DNA of 64,000 nt from Temnopleurus reevesii (GCA_036244855.1 BQKZ01000455.1:1-64000); one strand, 5' to 3'; counted from the stretch's first letter, positions 53,701 through 64,000 are shown. The notes: a model not told the origin generated them from the letters alone. Program-made: numbers and translations.

Positions 53701-54219
53701 GGGTGGTGGAGCAACACTGGAAGGGGTCCAATTGTTGGAAGCAATCATGCTACGTACGGTTCCTCGAGGGAAAGAAGCCCTGTCCGATTCCTCAGTGCTG
53801 CTTCTCCTCATTATTGCATTTTCATCAGGATTAGACACAAGCTGCTGATCTCGTTTGTCCTGGACTGGTGCCGCTGTGTATGGCATTGACGGATGCAGAG
53901 GGGTAGGTATAAGCGGTGGGGGCTGCGCAATGGGACGTTGTTGATGTGCTGGAGGTGTCATTGAAGGCCTGGGTGCAGCAGGTTGTGCTACAACCGGTGA
54001 AGAAGGAATGTTAGGTTTGTTGGCTTCCTCAGCAGCCTTGATGACAGTCTTTGAGAGAACGATACCATTGATCAAGCTACTGTTGACGCACGCTGTCTGC
54101 TTTCCCTGGCTGTTGAAGAGGATGAGGTTCCCTTGCATGTCCACCTTTAAAGTGTCCCCTCCTTGAAGCATCAGGACAGTCTTCTGGCTGTTAGGTGTCC
54201 CAGGTGGCATGGGAACATT
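47797..54219 (-). CDS. Zinc-finger gene exon 2 (6.4 kb, stop codon)
   Basis: Encodes residues 710-2849. It opens NVPMPPGTPNSQKTVLMLQG directly after a strong acceptor. The upstream in-frame ATG at 54231 lies in the intron and is not used. Finger 1 has an unusual H-X6-H end (CELC...HLQTTPGH) and finger 8 is C-X4-C (CTIDDC). Fingers 4-5, 6-7 and 8-9 are tandem pairs joined by H.KPY.C or HTRPYKC linkers, a common DNA-binding arrangement. Stop TAG at 47799-47797. Confidence 0.92.
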   Translation of the reverse strand, partial: NVPMPPGTPNSQKTVLMLQGGDTLKVDMQGNLILFNSQGKQTACVNSSLINGIVLSKTVIKAAEEANKPNIPSSPVVAQPAAPRPSMTPPAHQQRPIAQPPPLIPTPLHPSMPYTAAPVQDKRDQQLVSNPDENAIMRRSSTEESDRASFPRGTVRSMIASNNWTPSSVAPPPPPNQVVHVPQNQYTSVLQKALQQSPQQPKTIVVQQQRIHPPQYQVQAHHNIQSSTIQQVTHPGLIPQAPHNQQFQPNQPQQVQLLQVSQPMQLGNETARTKIVAPVSVPPVGHIPRATVPIAPRPDAGKYQNLPNVLKLLTAEKKDHQATNKIEENTVSETSNDDGDLNSETPKMEDESASSGTSLKHCELCNRLFMKEESYEKHLQTTPGHWDLWKEFHRKKQRMKYICTQCKKIFVNREALLSHKEYYHQARVINGRFLIRCQLCHLKFMDDRQLTAHMAKCHPEVQLPDGKEVNKDVSDKDVTNADEPSCSSSSSSQPVTIDNGVTSSTETIQESSLLKIRGRGRPKGRGRRISLKVRAEYGSNKPGNQLNKLKGESSHLGRIKIEYINVNARKSPGRPRRRSSDDVPTFIIYKDPKATTTDLVGTYGRHEAGTVRPYKCNLCPKNFNSTHCLLEHIKIHVKPYSCGACGMKASRKDNVAKHIELVHGGPKYIPKRQPNTPEKPVITSRRRMKLMKRWRKRMAREASGMNAGGDDVTQGGSVGNMDVDENPGSLASTEQAESADIDIENIGEEEEAEDENAESEEVHAKPDVNFGDADESDVASQEDQITVTGIELVEDDGESMEGGDHITITAVEISQDGNEAAPHEADQGEVIDVTTKATEPAVSGDENDSDSNEVESIKADFPDENDELLKPTEETSKPTEEPVGSSKEESSQEMHEGDDEEIENVDEEIASQEDQSDDVSVASDGFILVGSDKAEGIPDVEQRADLSAVESNECGQEGDEKVSQTGQESVEGDSSTTPDESSGIKTVGDFLLDMSCEDVTDYREESPQRKDSVGDKADAGDVIDKADGVKTKEIVVKQEVIDVEEERNECENNNDNMGMPVIVSVESLKGNSEAMSHESQGDNHQLMDYPKGHPGDYRLSNPMMGNPHGPRFPHGQPPGYPGGPYPPNVSDPAAVPHGIQAQLQMHMQQQMFYKPENAIGGMEGNPYISALKQQQPPLHAPVGHPQYPGIMQQPMPHGVPPQQPVYLSQEAGSRFPLNPNMNPMGLPSAAAPGAPFNAPHMNMPNQPGIGVQGSSISFATMQQYQHQMALKQQHEQQQQLQQQQQKQHQEQMAKQHQQWATHHLMLRAQYSQQGLPQGMVPNPPSMSGQVRPSQVPQRQIHPTSQPQLLNGANRQHPNGPPPYRGQSFENGENQQSVSPGYHPQSDATSSKCDQAPRRSSISSTTVQPNVIKPNMGQQSDSSDSPNPAQESPDILTVVARSMMEKSPPNAEVRPVIPSKTSESESPSGSISFTSHHDVMGGLHSPPAGSVASDHPASRPHQKAKSPRSPRSAKGDKKFQYKLDPERPFICHICGKGFKRRNNLTDHVRTHTRPYKCGECSFDTIRWQYLAEHMKKAHGFCGDAKDLEMLFKSSSKKLIPTDRIPVASLTPAMGVAVTSLPPPPSMVGNELSRKSLSSDYDYDLVDFFGKDSEAESGKMDEDEIPKYTPEDSLVLPANDGNDSTKEVQVSHSEKSVVSEANSETEQSEGAVNVRLQVGEEVLKTQESESSEMDEVHESSEVVVQPVAPEEILSQDNDAYEHSQEDPDEPEETLHYEDDYEDEDYSPVQRKKPKFSRKKLFNKRWAARNVLAKYKSRGRGRPRKYNHSQATVLQPLDNQNNFVAATVAATEAASMETPDGSFSSPANTSAIENNPSAVLATPSSSVTPASNGPNDSYPSEDEMLYTPSGRPKRRTGNYNPGQVEQRNNDELGHDKVKQIQQVQPSPVAQDQLGQMVILSSPLIKRRRGRPPKHHKKGDLVMRIRVKSGSEDEQHHAQPQVPNGGDVPKVDGRKRKRNSDHSAEILLNPKGGIELSEYFKITNSRDRPFSCTIDDCTKTFKSKQHMREHLFTHLKPYKCDHCGQGFARTDYLAFHMKEDHGVYPTKEELFAKRKLANARATSSRYRANCKDIKRQMLHEGMEG

Positions 54220-57200
54220 CTGAAACAACAAATTGAATAATGAAAAAAAAACTGTAAGTATTGGAAATAGTCAAGCAAGGTATAATATGAGGCAAATGAG
54301 TGTGAAATTTCAGCCTTGTACTTTTCAGCGCTCTATTAGTGGACACATATCATTCTGTTTCACTTGCATACAGCAGTTAATTTTGACTTTGCACATATTC
54401 ATTCCAGAGAAAACAAATTTATTTTCACACTCCGCTAGTTTCATGAGCTTTTGTATCTAATTTATTTAAATATATTTGCTTTTTAGAAAGATTGTTACTG
54501 CAATACCAGCAGTACGATATGAAAAAATGATGATCATATTTTGGGTGTAACTCCCTTTTATATACCTGCCAATCTCAAAATGTAACCTTTACCTAAATCA
54601 TACTTGATCAGGGGCAGAGTGCTACAAGAATTTTGTGCACCACTTACCCGACAGCACAAGTGGCATCTCAAATTAATGCCCAAACACAATTTCTATATGG
54701 CTTTTTGGGCAAGCGGCAATCTAATTTACTTGCCCAATGGCTCAATTTTGTTGCCATGGGCATTCGGGCAAGTGGGTGTGTATCACCCTAAGGGGTATCA
54801 ACAATTAAACTGTCAACACTTATTTGAACCACAAAACTATCATAAATCCATCTTTCTCCTCAGACAACTATAATTGCCTGCCATTATCATCAAGTGGAAC
54901 AAGAGGCCAGAACTCCTAATGGTTGAATGGTATGCCTTCATGCATCTCAGCAAAACTTTAGGTTCCAGCCGAAAATGGAATGTTGTTGATATGGAGATGC
55001 ATGTCATTGCTGTGTTTCAAGTCATTCAAAGAAATCTTTTTGTTTTTGTGCCTTTCAGTAATAAGATTAAACAAGCTAAACACCAAAGTAATTTTGATGA
55101 GACGGGAGAGTAATTTTACACAAAGACAGGTGCAACGTTTTTCTTTATCAGTAGACTGGAGAACAGAGTTTTGTATCATAATGAGACCTAAAGAGTGAGA
55201 AATTTAAAATAAACTTTGAAGTTGGCGAGCATACCTTTAACCCTAGAAAAAATGGGCTATTTTTGGAGGCCAGGAAAACTGGTCTTGGCCGTATGTTTTC
55301 TAATGAATTTTGTTGCTTTCTTAAAATTTCTTATGTATTTATATTTTGACCTTTTGTTTATTATTGTTCTTATCTGAAAATTATTCCAGGAAGTATACAA
55401 AGCATATGCTAAAATAATCAATTCCTGTCAAGAAAAGTGAAAGTATTTTCACTTATATATAATTTATAACAGAAAACTCAACTTGTATTGATTTTATACA
55501 CAAAATAACATTTTGAAGCAATTAGGAGGTTGACAAATTTTTTTCAAGTGCCATTGCACGACTATCGTAAACACTGTATGGTAAATTTGGTATCAAAAGT
55601 TGCGAGATGAGTGAAAGAAAATCGTCTTTAACAATTTTAACTGAGAAAATTTCACGGAGCGGACTTATCGCACGGAACATCTGGGGGCCTAAAAGGCTCC
55701 CCCAGTCTTTTTAGGGTTAAGCAGCACTATTTTATAGTAATTCTAACACAACAAATAATTAATCAAGGGGTCAGGGACACAAAGACGTTAATCAAATTTG
55801 GCTATTCTGAGAAAAATGAATTAAAAAAATTTCCATCCACATTGCTCAGCATATATAAAAATACTATCTTAAAGGACAATTTGATTTCTTTATGATCATT
55901 TGATGCTATTGTGTTCATTTGCAAAAGGTGACATTTTCCTGAACATTTAGATACCAAAACAACATTTTGCCAAAATGAAGTTCACTCTTTGTGCCACTGG
56001 AACCTTGGATTATGCTCACCTTAAGGGTACTAGTGCCAGGGACAGGTGCCGGCGCAAGTGGTGGTAGTGGTGCCACAGTCTGGGGTTGGAATACTGGTAC
56101 AGCTGGAGGTGCAACAGTTAACTGAGGAGGATTTCCCTGGATGTGGTAGATGCGTGGCAGAGCAGCTGATGGTGATGAGTTGGTAGGTGTGGTGGGGACA
56201 GGCTGACTTGTATGTTGCAGCTGAGTTTCCTGCACATTATTAGGTAACGATGCCTCAGGATGTCGCATGTCATCGATGGGGGTCGGTTGGGGGTCTGTTA
56301 CAAGGTTAGGTGATGATTGTTCAGAAGCATTCTCTTGCACTTCTTCCTTTCCACTATCGAAAAACTTATTTGCAATGTCACAGAAATCAGTAATATCCGA
56401 AGCCTCATCCAGCATGTTTTCGATAACCGGAGCAATGCGCGGAGAACTTGGGTTTCGACGTCTCTGGCTCATGCTGTTGCCCAGCATACTGCTGACTGGC
56501 TTTCTAAGAACAGCTTCAGCTGAATTACTGTCATCTTCAGAGACTATTGCGACATCGTCATCAGGAACGGAATGAGCATCTTGTGAGATATTTGATTTAT
56601 TGATGGACATATCATCCTCGGACTGAGAATCATCAATGTCAGAGTTCTGGAAGGATGGTCCGGTGACAGCTGCAGGGGATTTTTGTTTGAAGATCTTTCT
56701 CCTAGACTGGGATTGAGAACTATTTACACCACTATGCTCACTTTCCTGCGATAACACAGCTTCACTATTTGATGAAACAGTCAAGGAATTCACCCGAGCA
56801 AGCATGTTATCGAGAGAGAACTTCTTTCTTGGTTTTAACTTGCTACCAGTTGGATTTAAAGTGACAGAGTTTTCCAATTCCATGCTGGGTGACGTAGAGT
56901 TATCCTGTGGCATATCATTCGACAGGTCCACACCGGCAGAAGTGTCCAGATTTTCCATTGACTCATTGACTGTTTTATTCGGGCTTTCTTTCTTAATAAC
57001 AGCTGACATAAAATCATTCACACTTTGTTTTGCTACATGGTCCTTGGATAAAGGATCTTCACAAACATCTGATGTGATTTCCGGATTTGCAGTAACTACA
57101 TGATCTTCGGTGATTTCCATTTGTTCTACACTGTCTTCACAGTTTTTCTCATTTGACGTGGGAGAGTCTGTGGAATGATCAATAGAGCCTCCAGGCGAGT

Positions 57201-58146
57201 TTGAATTTGGAATGGTAATAAGTGTGTTACAAGATGGAAGTGTATCATTAGTATTATGCAATAAGTCACTATTGAGGGGAGCTTCTGACGGTGTTGTTTC
57301 ATCAAAGATTTCTTTACTTTCATTACTTTCTTCTCTCGTATGAACTTCAGTATCTGCTGTATGGCTCTTTAGAGGAAAATTTGACGAATCAATGATAGAA
57401 GTTCTTAAAACATTTTCAGAATCGTCACTTTGGCTGTTTGAGGATGACTTTGTTGCTTCGCTTGATGAAGTAGGGTTTGCGTTCAGTTCTCTACAATCAT
57501 CATTTCCTGGACTGACATTGCCCACCTGAACGAGTGAGTCGCCTTGAGAAATTTCACACGCAGACTCTGATGACTCTGGACACTTTTCAGCTTCATTGTC
57601 CTTACCTGTAGAACCACATTGAATGTCAGCAAGGTTTATAGCAGAGTCACAGTTTGCTGGAGATTTACTCTCTGCTAGAGATTTATTCTCTGCTGGAGAT
57701 TTACTCTCTGCTTGAGATTTATTCTCTGCTGGAGATTTACTCTCTGCTGGAGATTCACTTGTTTCAATGACACAAGTTAGCGGAGAGCCATTGCTACAGC
57801 TGGCTAGCTCACCATCACTTTCAATATCTCCATAGTCCTCCCCGCTTAACGCAACTGAACCTTCTCCCAAGATAGCATCATCATCACTATCATTCACTGG
57901 ACTTCTTGCAGTGTCATCGATCCCATCGGACTCCGAGAATATGAGGGGTTCCGGTGGTGTGAGGTTAGCACCTGAGAGGCAGCTGCGAAACGTCTCTTGG
58001 GCTATAATAGGTGAGATGAGTTCATCAGAATCTGTGTATGTCCGTTCACATCCAAGGGTTTGCTGGTCCATAGGGGGAGGAGATTCTGGGCTCTCCATGA
58101 TGATCGTTTGGGAGGGTGGTCTACATGGACTAGCAACAGACTCCAT
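47797..58146 (-). CDS. Large C2H2 zinc-finger/AT-hook nuclear protein (two coding exons)
   Basis: Join of 58146-56020 and 54219-47797 on the minus strand, 2849 aa. The first exon ends AAG|GTGAGC. The second starts after TTGTTGTTTCAG with AATGTTCCC, phase 0 on both sides, so the two large open frames belong to one gene. Visible parts: a Ser/acidic N-terminus (1-700) with SPAESK repeats; fingers 1-3 at about 1069-1166; AT-hooks RGRGRPKGRGRR and SPGRPRRRS (about 1225-1285); fingers 4-5 (about 1321-1370); an acidic region (about 1430-1720); a Pro/Gly/Gln region with polyQ (about 1975-2005); fingers 6-7 (about 2235-2285); AT-hooks RGRGRPRK and RRRGRPPK (about 2520 and 2670); fingers 8-9 (about 2754-2806). 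It is probably a chromatin-associated DNA-binding protein. I do not recognise an orthologue. Confidence 0.9.
54220..56019 (-). other. Intron of the zinc-finger gene
   Basis: 1800 bp, GTGAGC...TTTCAG. It contains a dispersed repeat with inverted-looking ends at about 54612-54790 (CTTACCCGACAGCACAAGTG; TTGCCATGGGCATTCGGGCA), a relative of which lies at 62935-63245. No internal coding exon recognised. Confidence 0.8.
56020..58146 (-). CDS. Zinc-finger gene exon 1 (start codon)
   Basis: Encodes residues 1-709: MESVASPCRPPSQTIIMESP at the start and PAPVPGTSTLK at the end. An in-frame TGA 21 bp upstream of the ATG at 58146 supports this start. Serine, acidic and Pro/Asn-rich, with no folded domain. 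Residues about 126-162 hold six-residue repeats (SPAESK, SPAENK, SQAESK, SLAESK), from 18 bp repeats at 57660-57767. A splice acceptor (ATATCTTTCAG) at 58204-58214 suggests a 57 bp 5' UTR segment and a further non-coding exon upstream. Confidence 0.88.
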
Positions 58147-58203
58147 GGTGGTGTGGAATAAGGCTCACTTCAAGGATCAGTCATATCAGTAGTGAAGATT
58201 AAT

Positions 58204-60117
58204 CTGAAAGATATAAGCAAAATGAAGCACATAAGTTCTGTAAAATTCTTTTAATGGATTAAATCAATAATTAATGAAAAGACATGTATTATAATATGTA
58301 TGAGACAATAACAGTTTTATCTGGTTGCATCTATTTGTATCAAGGAAATAAATATGTGTCACACGTCCTAATTCAATACTTTTATCAGGGTGGATATTTG
58401 TATCCATGGTACTCAACTGCATCTCTATACATGCATGCTAAAAACTCCACAAACAGACAACAAGTTTATAATTTGGTTTTGTTGCATTCAATCATTTAGC
58501 CAAGGTTGTCTTTGTGTACATGCGCATTGTGTACATAAGCACTTTAAAGGTTCTGTTTTTGTGAAATTTCAGATTCAGATGTTTTCTATCAACCAATCAT
58601 TTAAAAAACAATAGTAACAAACATGGTATATACAAAACAAACAATAAATAGACACATAGATCAAATCAATTATAAGAAATGAGAGGCTGAAAATCCTTAA
58701 AAGCTTTGCTTGTGTCTAATAACATGGAATAATGCATTTTATTAATACAAGATGTGCATTTTATTTGTTGCTGTCAGAAGATGGCACATCAATGCTTGAT
58801 GGAAATATATGACAAATAAATCAGGAATTTGCTCATTAGGATTATGTGAATTTGCAACTAAATTCACTCAATACCAAATGTGCTATAGAACGGAAATTAT
58901 CTCTGTTGTCACTTTCAAATGTAGGTATTGCATTATTAAAAAATTATAAAAAAAACAGGACAATTTTTTTTCTACAATACATGATTTACATGGAACTGTG
59001 AAAAACAATCCACAACAAATTACTTGTACTTATCACCAAAATCTCAAATACCTTAATTCCAGCGAAAAAGAAAAATGAAAAGAAAAGCTGTATTTATATC
59101 CAATTAAAGGCAATCAATTAGACCACGTACCAGAAATACAAAATGGGCAGCCTGACAAAAACTTAAAAGCGCATTAACTATGAGGAAGATTGTAGTGTTA
59201 CAATGGACAATGGCTTTGAAATATCTTAGGAGTTCACTCTTCTCCATAAATGGGATTTGTTTGGTAACACTAATTAAACTACACTATACACATGTTCTTA
59301 TAATCAGGATGAAGAGAGGATTAGGAGAGCTTTGTACACTTGCATCTTGGCCAGGGGAAAGACTCAGTTGGGTCATTGTTCAATTCAACTTGTAGCCATG
59401 TTCACAAACATTATCCATTTACAATATACCTGAAATCGGTAGTCAAGGCAGTATTTTAATGTATAATTTCTAAACCCTCACGCAAAACAAGTCATGTATT
59501 ATGTATCTTATTTTTCAAAAGATTAAAAAATTTAGTATTAAGTATTTAGTCTAAAAAAATCACAATTGACTTAATATTTGAGTTGAATTAATATCCGAGG
59601 GTAAGATTTTTTATAACACATTTTTTTTGGTTGGAGACATTGAAGTAGTTTCCTCAAGTTGAAGGTCCGCTTGATGTGGTTCGTCACGGGTGTGGAAATA
59701 TCACAGAGCAATCAAGTTTCCACAGTCTTTAACGGATGATCCTGCATTGCCATTATAATTCCTATTAATTAACATCAGTGGTTTAGTGTTATGCAGCCGG
59801 GCCTGTATCAACCAAATAAGCCGGCACTGCACATGCCGGAGTAATCTTCATCTAGAGTTTTTAGACCAGTGTACTTTTTTTCCTTGATTTTGCTAGAGAC
59901 TATTAAAGTAGCCCCATCTGTACTACCCTAAGTCGGAAAACTTGAGCTCAAGTTTATTATTGTTTTACTTCAGGATTTAGCTCTAGATATTATACTAACC
60001 CGGTCTGCACTACCTTAACTCGCTGCAATAACGAGCATGACTAAAGAAAAGCAAATGCACTTTCACTTTAATATGGTCTTACGTGACTTTGACATGGTAA
60101 AAGTCCATCAAAAAAAT
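58204..60117. other. Upstream region of the zinc-finger gene, no gene seen
   Basis: AT-rich. A TATTAACCC/CGGTCTGCACTACCTTAA-type block near 59800-60030 has the look of a decayed repeat. I found no non-coding first exon that I could support. Confidence 0.45.
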
Positions 60118-60725
60118 TTGAGTTCTATCTGCAGCAGGCAATATGCAGAATTATGAAGATTCTAAGATTAATTAGCTTCATTAGCATATTACGGGGGTGC
60201 TGTTCAACAGTTGCAATAGATCGCAAGTTGCAGTTGATCACAACATGCCAATCAAAATCATTGTTTCATGCACGTCTCGTTAAATGCCCATACCGTGTGT
60301 AAATGAAAATACCTGTTACAATTTGCAAAGTTGCAGTTGATTTGCAGTTGGTTTGGAACAACAATACCCGGGAGCATCCCACGAGTCCGACAGCCCACGA
60401 AACCGACAGCTCACGAGTCCGACAGAAATGAATATAAGCCTACTACATCGACAATTTTCAAAATGAGGTTCNATTGAGTTCTATCTGCAGCAGGCAATAT
60501 GCAGAATTATGAAGATTCTAAGATTAATTAGCTTCATTAGCATATTACGGGGGTGTTGTTCAAAAGTTGCAATAGATCGCAAGTTGCAGTTGATCAGAAC
60601 ATGCCAATCAAAATCATTGTTTCATGCACGTCTCGTTAAATGCCCATACCGTGTGTAAATGAAAATGCCTGTTACAATTTGCAAAGTTGCAGTTGATTTG
60701 CAGTTGGTTTTGAACAACAATACCC
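60118..60725. repeat. Direct duplication of a 250 bp segment with a MITE, separated by an N
   Basis: 60118-60367 and 60474-60725 are almost identical (TTGAGTTCTATCTGCAGCAG through TGGTTTTGAACAACAATACCC). Each contains a GGGGGTGTTG-family MITE (60193 and 60549). The N at 60472 sits exactly at the start of the second copy. This is either a very recent tandem duplication or an assembly artefact (two haplotypes joined). Confidence 0.9.
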
Positions 60726-62934
60726 CCTATATGCCATAAATTCCAAGATATGTAAACCATGGAATTCTTCATCTTAATATTTTTCTGTGAATTAGCTCTC
60801 TAATCGCATCTATAGCAAATTAGCTGGAGCTAGTTCTGAATTAAGATTAATTCACCCAGATCAGAATTAATGAACTAATTGAAAAACTCAGGATAGTTTA
60901 GACAAAATTCGTCAGGTTGTGGGTCCCTCCTAAATATAAACATCTTTTAACAAGAATTTGTTATTAAAGTTGAATGCACAAGTACATCCTTTTTACCAAC
61001 ATTCGTAGAAACCACTTGGAATTTTTTTCCAATATATTTCACAGGATATGTGAACATTCAAGCAGCAAATGTATCAATCGCCAAATGCAGAAACATTTCC
61101 TGTATTCCTTGCTGCAGATTATACAGCTGCCTTTAATTTTGTTTCAGGAAATATCTATACAGCTGCCTTTTATTTTGTCTCAGGAAATATCTTGCAATAA
61201 GCATTCACATGTTTTGCTTAGGTTATATATTAATTTATTTCTGATATTAATACAGGGTGATTCATATCACCGATAATGGTGGTCTTCCATTAGGCCATTT
61301 GGTAACAAAAATAACATCAATAATAGACAATATACAAATTTACAAATGTACAAGCAATATCCTCATTGGCTACGTGATTATACAAGAAAATTAATTTGAT
61401 ATTTCCAAAATCGTTAGTGTGATAATAATCGCATAAGGCTTCCATTGCAAGCTTACAAAGTGGTCGGATGATTGTCGCACTTGAAAATACATGTATTATC
61501 ACTACCAAGCATGTGGTCACATTGTCAGTAACCGTGATCAAATTCCTTGCAATTCACGCAACTGCATGTATTAACTGTAGAGTATCTCGTATGAGAGTGT
61601 GTACCATTCACCTCTTAATGTTGGCGTTGAGACAAAGGTGGACATTTACGGTTGCACGTGAAACTTAACAAAATTCACGTGAATGATTGAAGGCATTGTA
61701 AATACATGCATGAACACACACATGAACATACTACAAAAGCCCCTGGTCGTTCACTGAACCAGTTCAGTGTGCTTCCCTGCTATGGGCAAGGATAAGGCCG
61801 TTACTTGTTAATTGAGTGCGAATATGGAACCTGGCCAAGAGGAATTCTTTGGAGAATTACCAGTGAGGAGGAGAAATTTTTTTCTACACTTAGGGTTGGG
61901 GTTCTTTAGCTCGGTGTCTTAAGCCCGAATTAAATAGGTCGGTCTTTTTTAAGGGGGGGGGCAGTGGGGTATCAGTATCATAAGCAGCCTCACTCCTATA
62001 CCGCTGCAAAAATTTTCCCCGGGCCCACAACATTGTTTGTCTCACCATGTTCAAGCATGTAATCCTTATTCCATTAAAAACGGTTTGAATACTTCAGGTG
62101 TCGGTAAGATACATATGTTCACTGTATAGGCTACATAGAGACGCACTCATGAAAAATAGATATTTTACAGAAGCACTCTCCTCTGCTATTAGTGCTATCT
62201 TAGGATAAGTTGGCTTAAAACTTTGCAAATTATATTCCATTGATTCTAGTTATTTTCTCCTAACCTAGCGAATTAATTGCTGCAAGAAATTATAAATCTA
62301 AAATAACAACGCTAGTTTATAATTACATGGACGTACAATCAAATGAACGTGCAGACAATGTACATGCGTGTAATGTACGTAAGTGCATCTGTCACACATG
62401 AATTTTATGCATAGCTCAACCACTCGTCAGATCCAAGCGGTGAATCTAATTTGGACAAGTGTGATCTAAAACTGCACCGTACGAGGGAGGGGCATGGAGC
62501 GCAGCGTCACGGCGACGGGCAACGGAGTAATTGCTCTCTCTGGGAAATGACTCATGGCTGTGTGTACCAGCGCAAATTCATCGCAGAGGCCTCAATGTGA
62601 TTTCTCCCGGTTAGAAATTTTGTGTGCGCCTGGCAACGGAACAAAGGAATCCTTTCACGAGAATTAAAGTCGACTGGCATTTTGAATGTACGATGTAATA
62701 ATTTACATGTAGGCACTGAAATACACACAAAAGAATTGGAAAATAATAATCACATACAATACATTGAACATATGGATATTGATTGAGTGGTCAAACAAAA
62801 TCTATTAATTCCGGAAATTTTCCTAACAAATATCCAATAATATTCTTTAAAAAATAGTAAACTCACAAACAACAGCTGGAACTAAATTTTACGGTCTGGA
62901 TACATATTTTTACCTTAGTCAACAAACCTTTCTG
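60726..62934. other. Gene-free region
   Basis: No exon or RNA gene supported. The segment 62460-62660 has more CpG (GCAGCGTCACGGCGACGGGC) and is the best candidate here for a promoter of the minus-strand zinc-finger gene. This is weak and compositional only. Confidence 0.35.
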
Positions 62935-63245
62935 GACCGGGTGCTTTAAGAATTTTTTGCACTACTTGCCCTGTCTGGCAAGTGGTTTTTCAAATCGAAC
63001 ATCAATTTTTCTTGCCAAAAACTTCAAAGCAAATAAAAACAGCCTCACACACATTAAACATTAAATGTGGACGAGCTGTCAGTGAAGTTGGTCAAATGAA
63101 ATATCATGTAACTGAATTCTCACAAAGAATTCACTGTATTCAGTAATTAATACTCTTTGGGCAAGTAAAAATTTAATTCACTTGCCTGATGGCTCAGTTT
63201 TGTTGTCCCGGGCATTCAGGCATGTAGGTTTGTAGCGACCTGCCA
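62935..63245. repeat. Dispersed repeat related to 54612-54790
   Basis: GCACTACTTGCCCTGTCTGG and TTCACTTGCCTGATGGCTCAGTTTTGTTG correspond to CACCACTTACCCGACAGCAC and TTACTTGCCCAATGGCTCAATTTTGTTG in the zinc-finger intron. The longer internal part here is not shared. Confidence 0.7.
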
Positions 63246-64000
63246 GTATTTAAAACTTTTTATTTTATCAACATAATTTTGATCCATGATTTTCTCATAT
63301 CTATATAATTGCTAATTCCAGGTTTATTTTTCACACATTGCAATAAAATGTATGATGCTTCCATTTAACAATCATACAATATGAAATAAACTAAAACAAA
63401 AATAAGAGCTTACCAAAATCCCTTTGTAATGTAATATTTGACAATTCGTGTGACTTGCAGTAGCAAAATTCAAATGGAATTAATTAAAATGTCATGCGTA
63501 AGCTCAATACAACCATAAATAATATCTACATGTATCTCATAAATAAGTATCAAACATACACATGTACTTTTTCTACAAATATTTGCAATATACGCAAAAC
63601 AAAAGTGTTATCTATGCCAGATATGGAAATTTAACCGGCATCAAAATCAGTTCATCATAACCTGATCTGAAGTAATGTAGTGTGGCTAATAATGGCAATA
63701 CAATGCACATCATAAAAATAATGCAATGCAAAGCGCAAACCTACGACAAGTTATGAACAAATTCAATCAACAACAAAAAATATTAATGGACAAATCCTCT
63801 CCCCCATTTTCATCCCAAATGGAACATTCCAAAGTCCCTGACAAGCATCTCCAAAACACTCAGGGGTTTTGGACTCCCACTTCCCTGCCTCTCTTTTAGT
63901 CTGCATGCACAGACCATTGCTTTCCGTATTGCATTTTGCACAGAGCATGTGCAGTGCATGATACAGAGTCTGAAAATACAGACTACACTGCCCTTTACTT
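63246..64000. other. No gene seen
   Basis: AT-rich DNA to the window edge. A cysteine-containing open frame on the minus strand at 63763-63948 has no splice or family support. Confidence 0.4.

Noticed and set aside
47929..54000. Many plus-strand open frames of 60-150 residues
   Set aside because: They are shadows of the long minus-strand zinc-finger exon, with no independent support.
54220..54231. ATG at 54231 as the start of a separate 2144-aa zinc-finger protein
   Set aside because: The four residues before NVPMPP read through a perfect splice acceptor (TTGTTGTTTCAG), and the upstream 2.1 kb open frame ends at a matching phase-0 donor. One two-exon gene explains both better.
55915..56019. 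C-terminal 34 residues of the upstream open frame as protein
   Set aside because: They follow a strong GTGAGC donor and look like intron read-through.
63763..63948. Short Cys-rich minus-strand frame as a gene
   Set aside because: No recognisable domain, no splice context, and it starts and ends in AT-rich intergenic DNA.

Overview
The window is eukaryotic, almost certainly from a metazoan. It holds three recognisable protein-coding genes with GT-AG introns, embedded in AT-rich DNA full of small inverted-repeat transposons (MITEs), a tRNA-derived SINE, microsatellites and minisatellites. The proteins fit an invertebrate deuterostome, and the repeat style suggests an echinoderm such as a sea urchin; that assignment is inference. 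A 90-base run of N (13147-13236) and single Ns at 33810 and 60472 show a draft assembly.

Layout. 1-1290: minisatellite of about 65 bp units running off the left edge. 1.3-8.1 kb: gene-free, with MITEs, a palindromic 15 bp motif repeated six times, and decayed tandem copies of a GINS2 exon. 8729-11646 (minus): complete four-exon GINS2 (PSF2), 185 aa, a subunit of the replicative GINS/CMG complex. 10164-10455: a SINE inside a GINS2 intron. 11.6-17.3 kb: intergenic, with a gapped microsatellite, a three-copy repeat carrying ATGCAAAT octamers, a 0.6 kb purine tract and a 583 bp inverted-repeat element. 17322-36773 (plus): complete anillin (ANLN), 17 coding exons, about 1247 aa, with the N-terminal MDPLTE/KLLER motif, a CDK-site-rich disordered region, the anillin homology domain and a C-terminal PH domain. 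36.8-47.8 kb: gene-free and dense in nested MITEs. 47797-58146 (minus): a two-exon gene for a 2849-aa nuclear protein with nine C2H2-type fingers (mostly paired), AT-hooks, an acidic region and a polyQ stretch; I do not recognise a named orthologue. 58.2-64 kb: upstream region of that gene, with repeats only.

The most unusual signal is the density of tandemly duplicated exons. In anillin at least six exons have intact or decayed extra copies: the acidic exon x2, an AHD exon x5, the next AHD/PH-linker exon x3, the first PH exon x7, the second PH exon x2 (partial) and the terminal exon x2. The first PH exon has two fully intact copies (33331-33525 and 34318-34512) that encode the same 65 residues but differ at 26 synonymous bases. 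This argues that both copies are under strong protein-level selection and are not an assembly echo. The last exon of the neighbouring GINS2 gene is also tandemly repeated.

GINS2 (S-phase replication) and anillin (cytokinesis) lie head to head about 5.7 kb apart, so shared cell-cycle control is possible but not shown.
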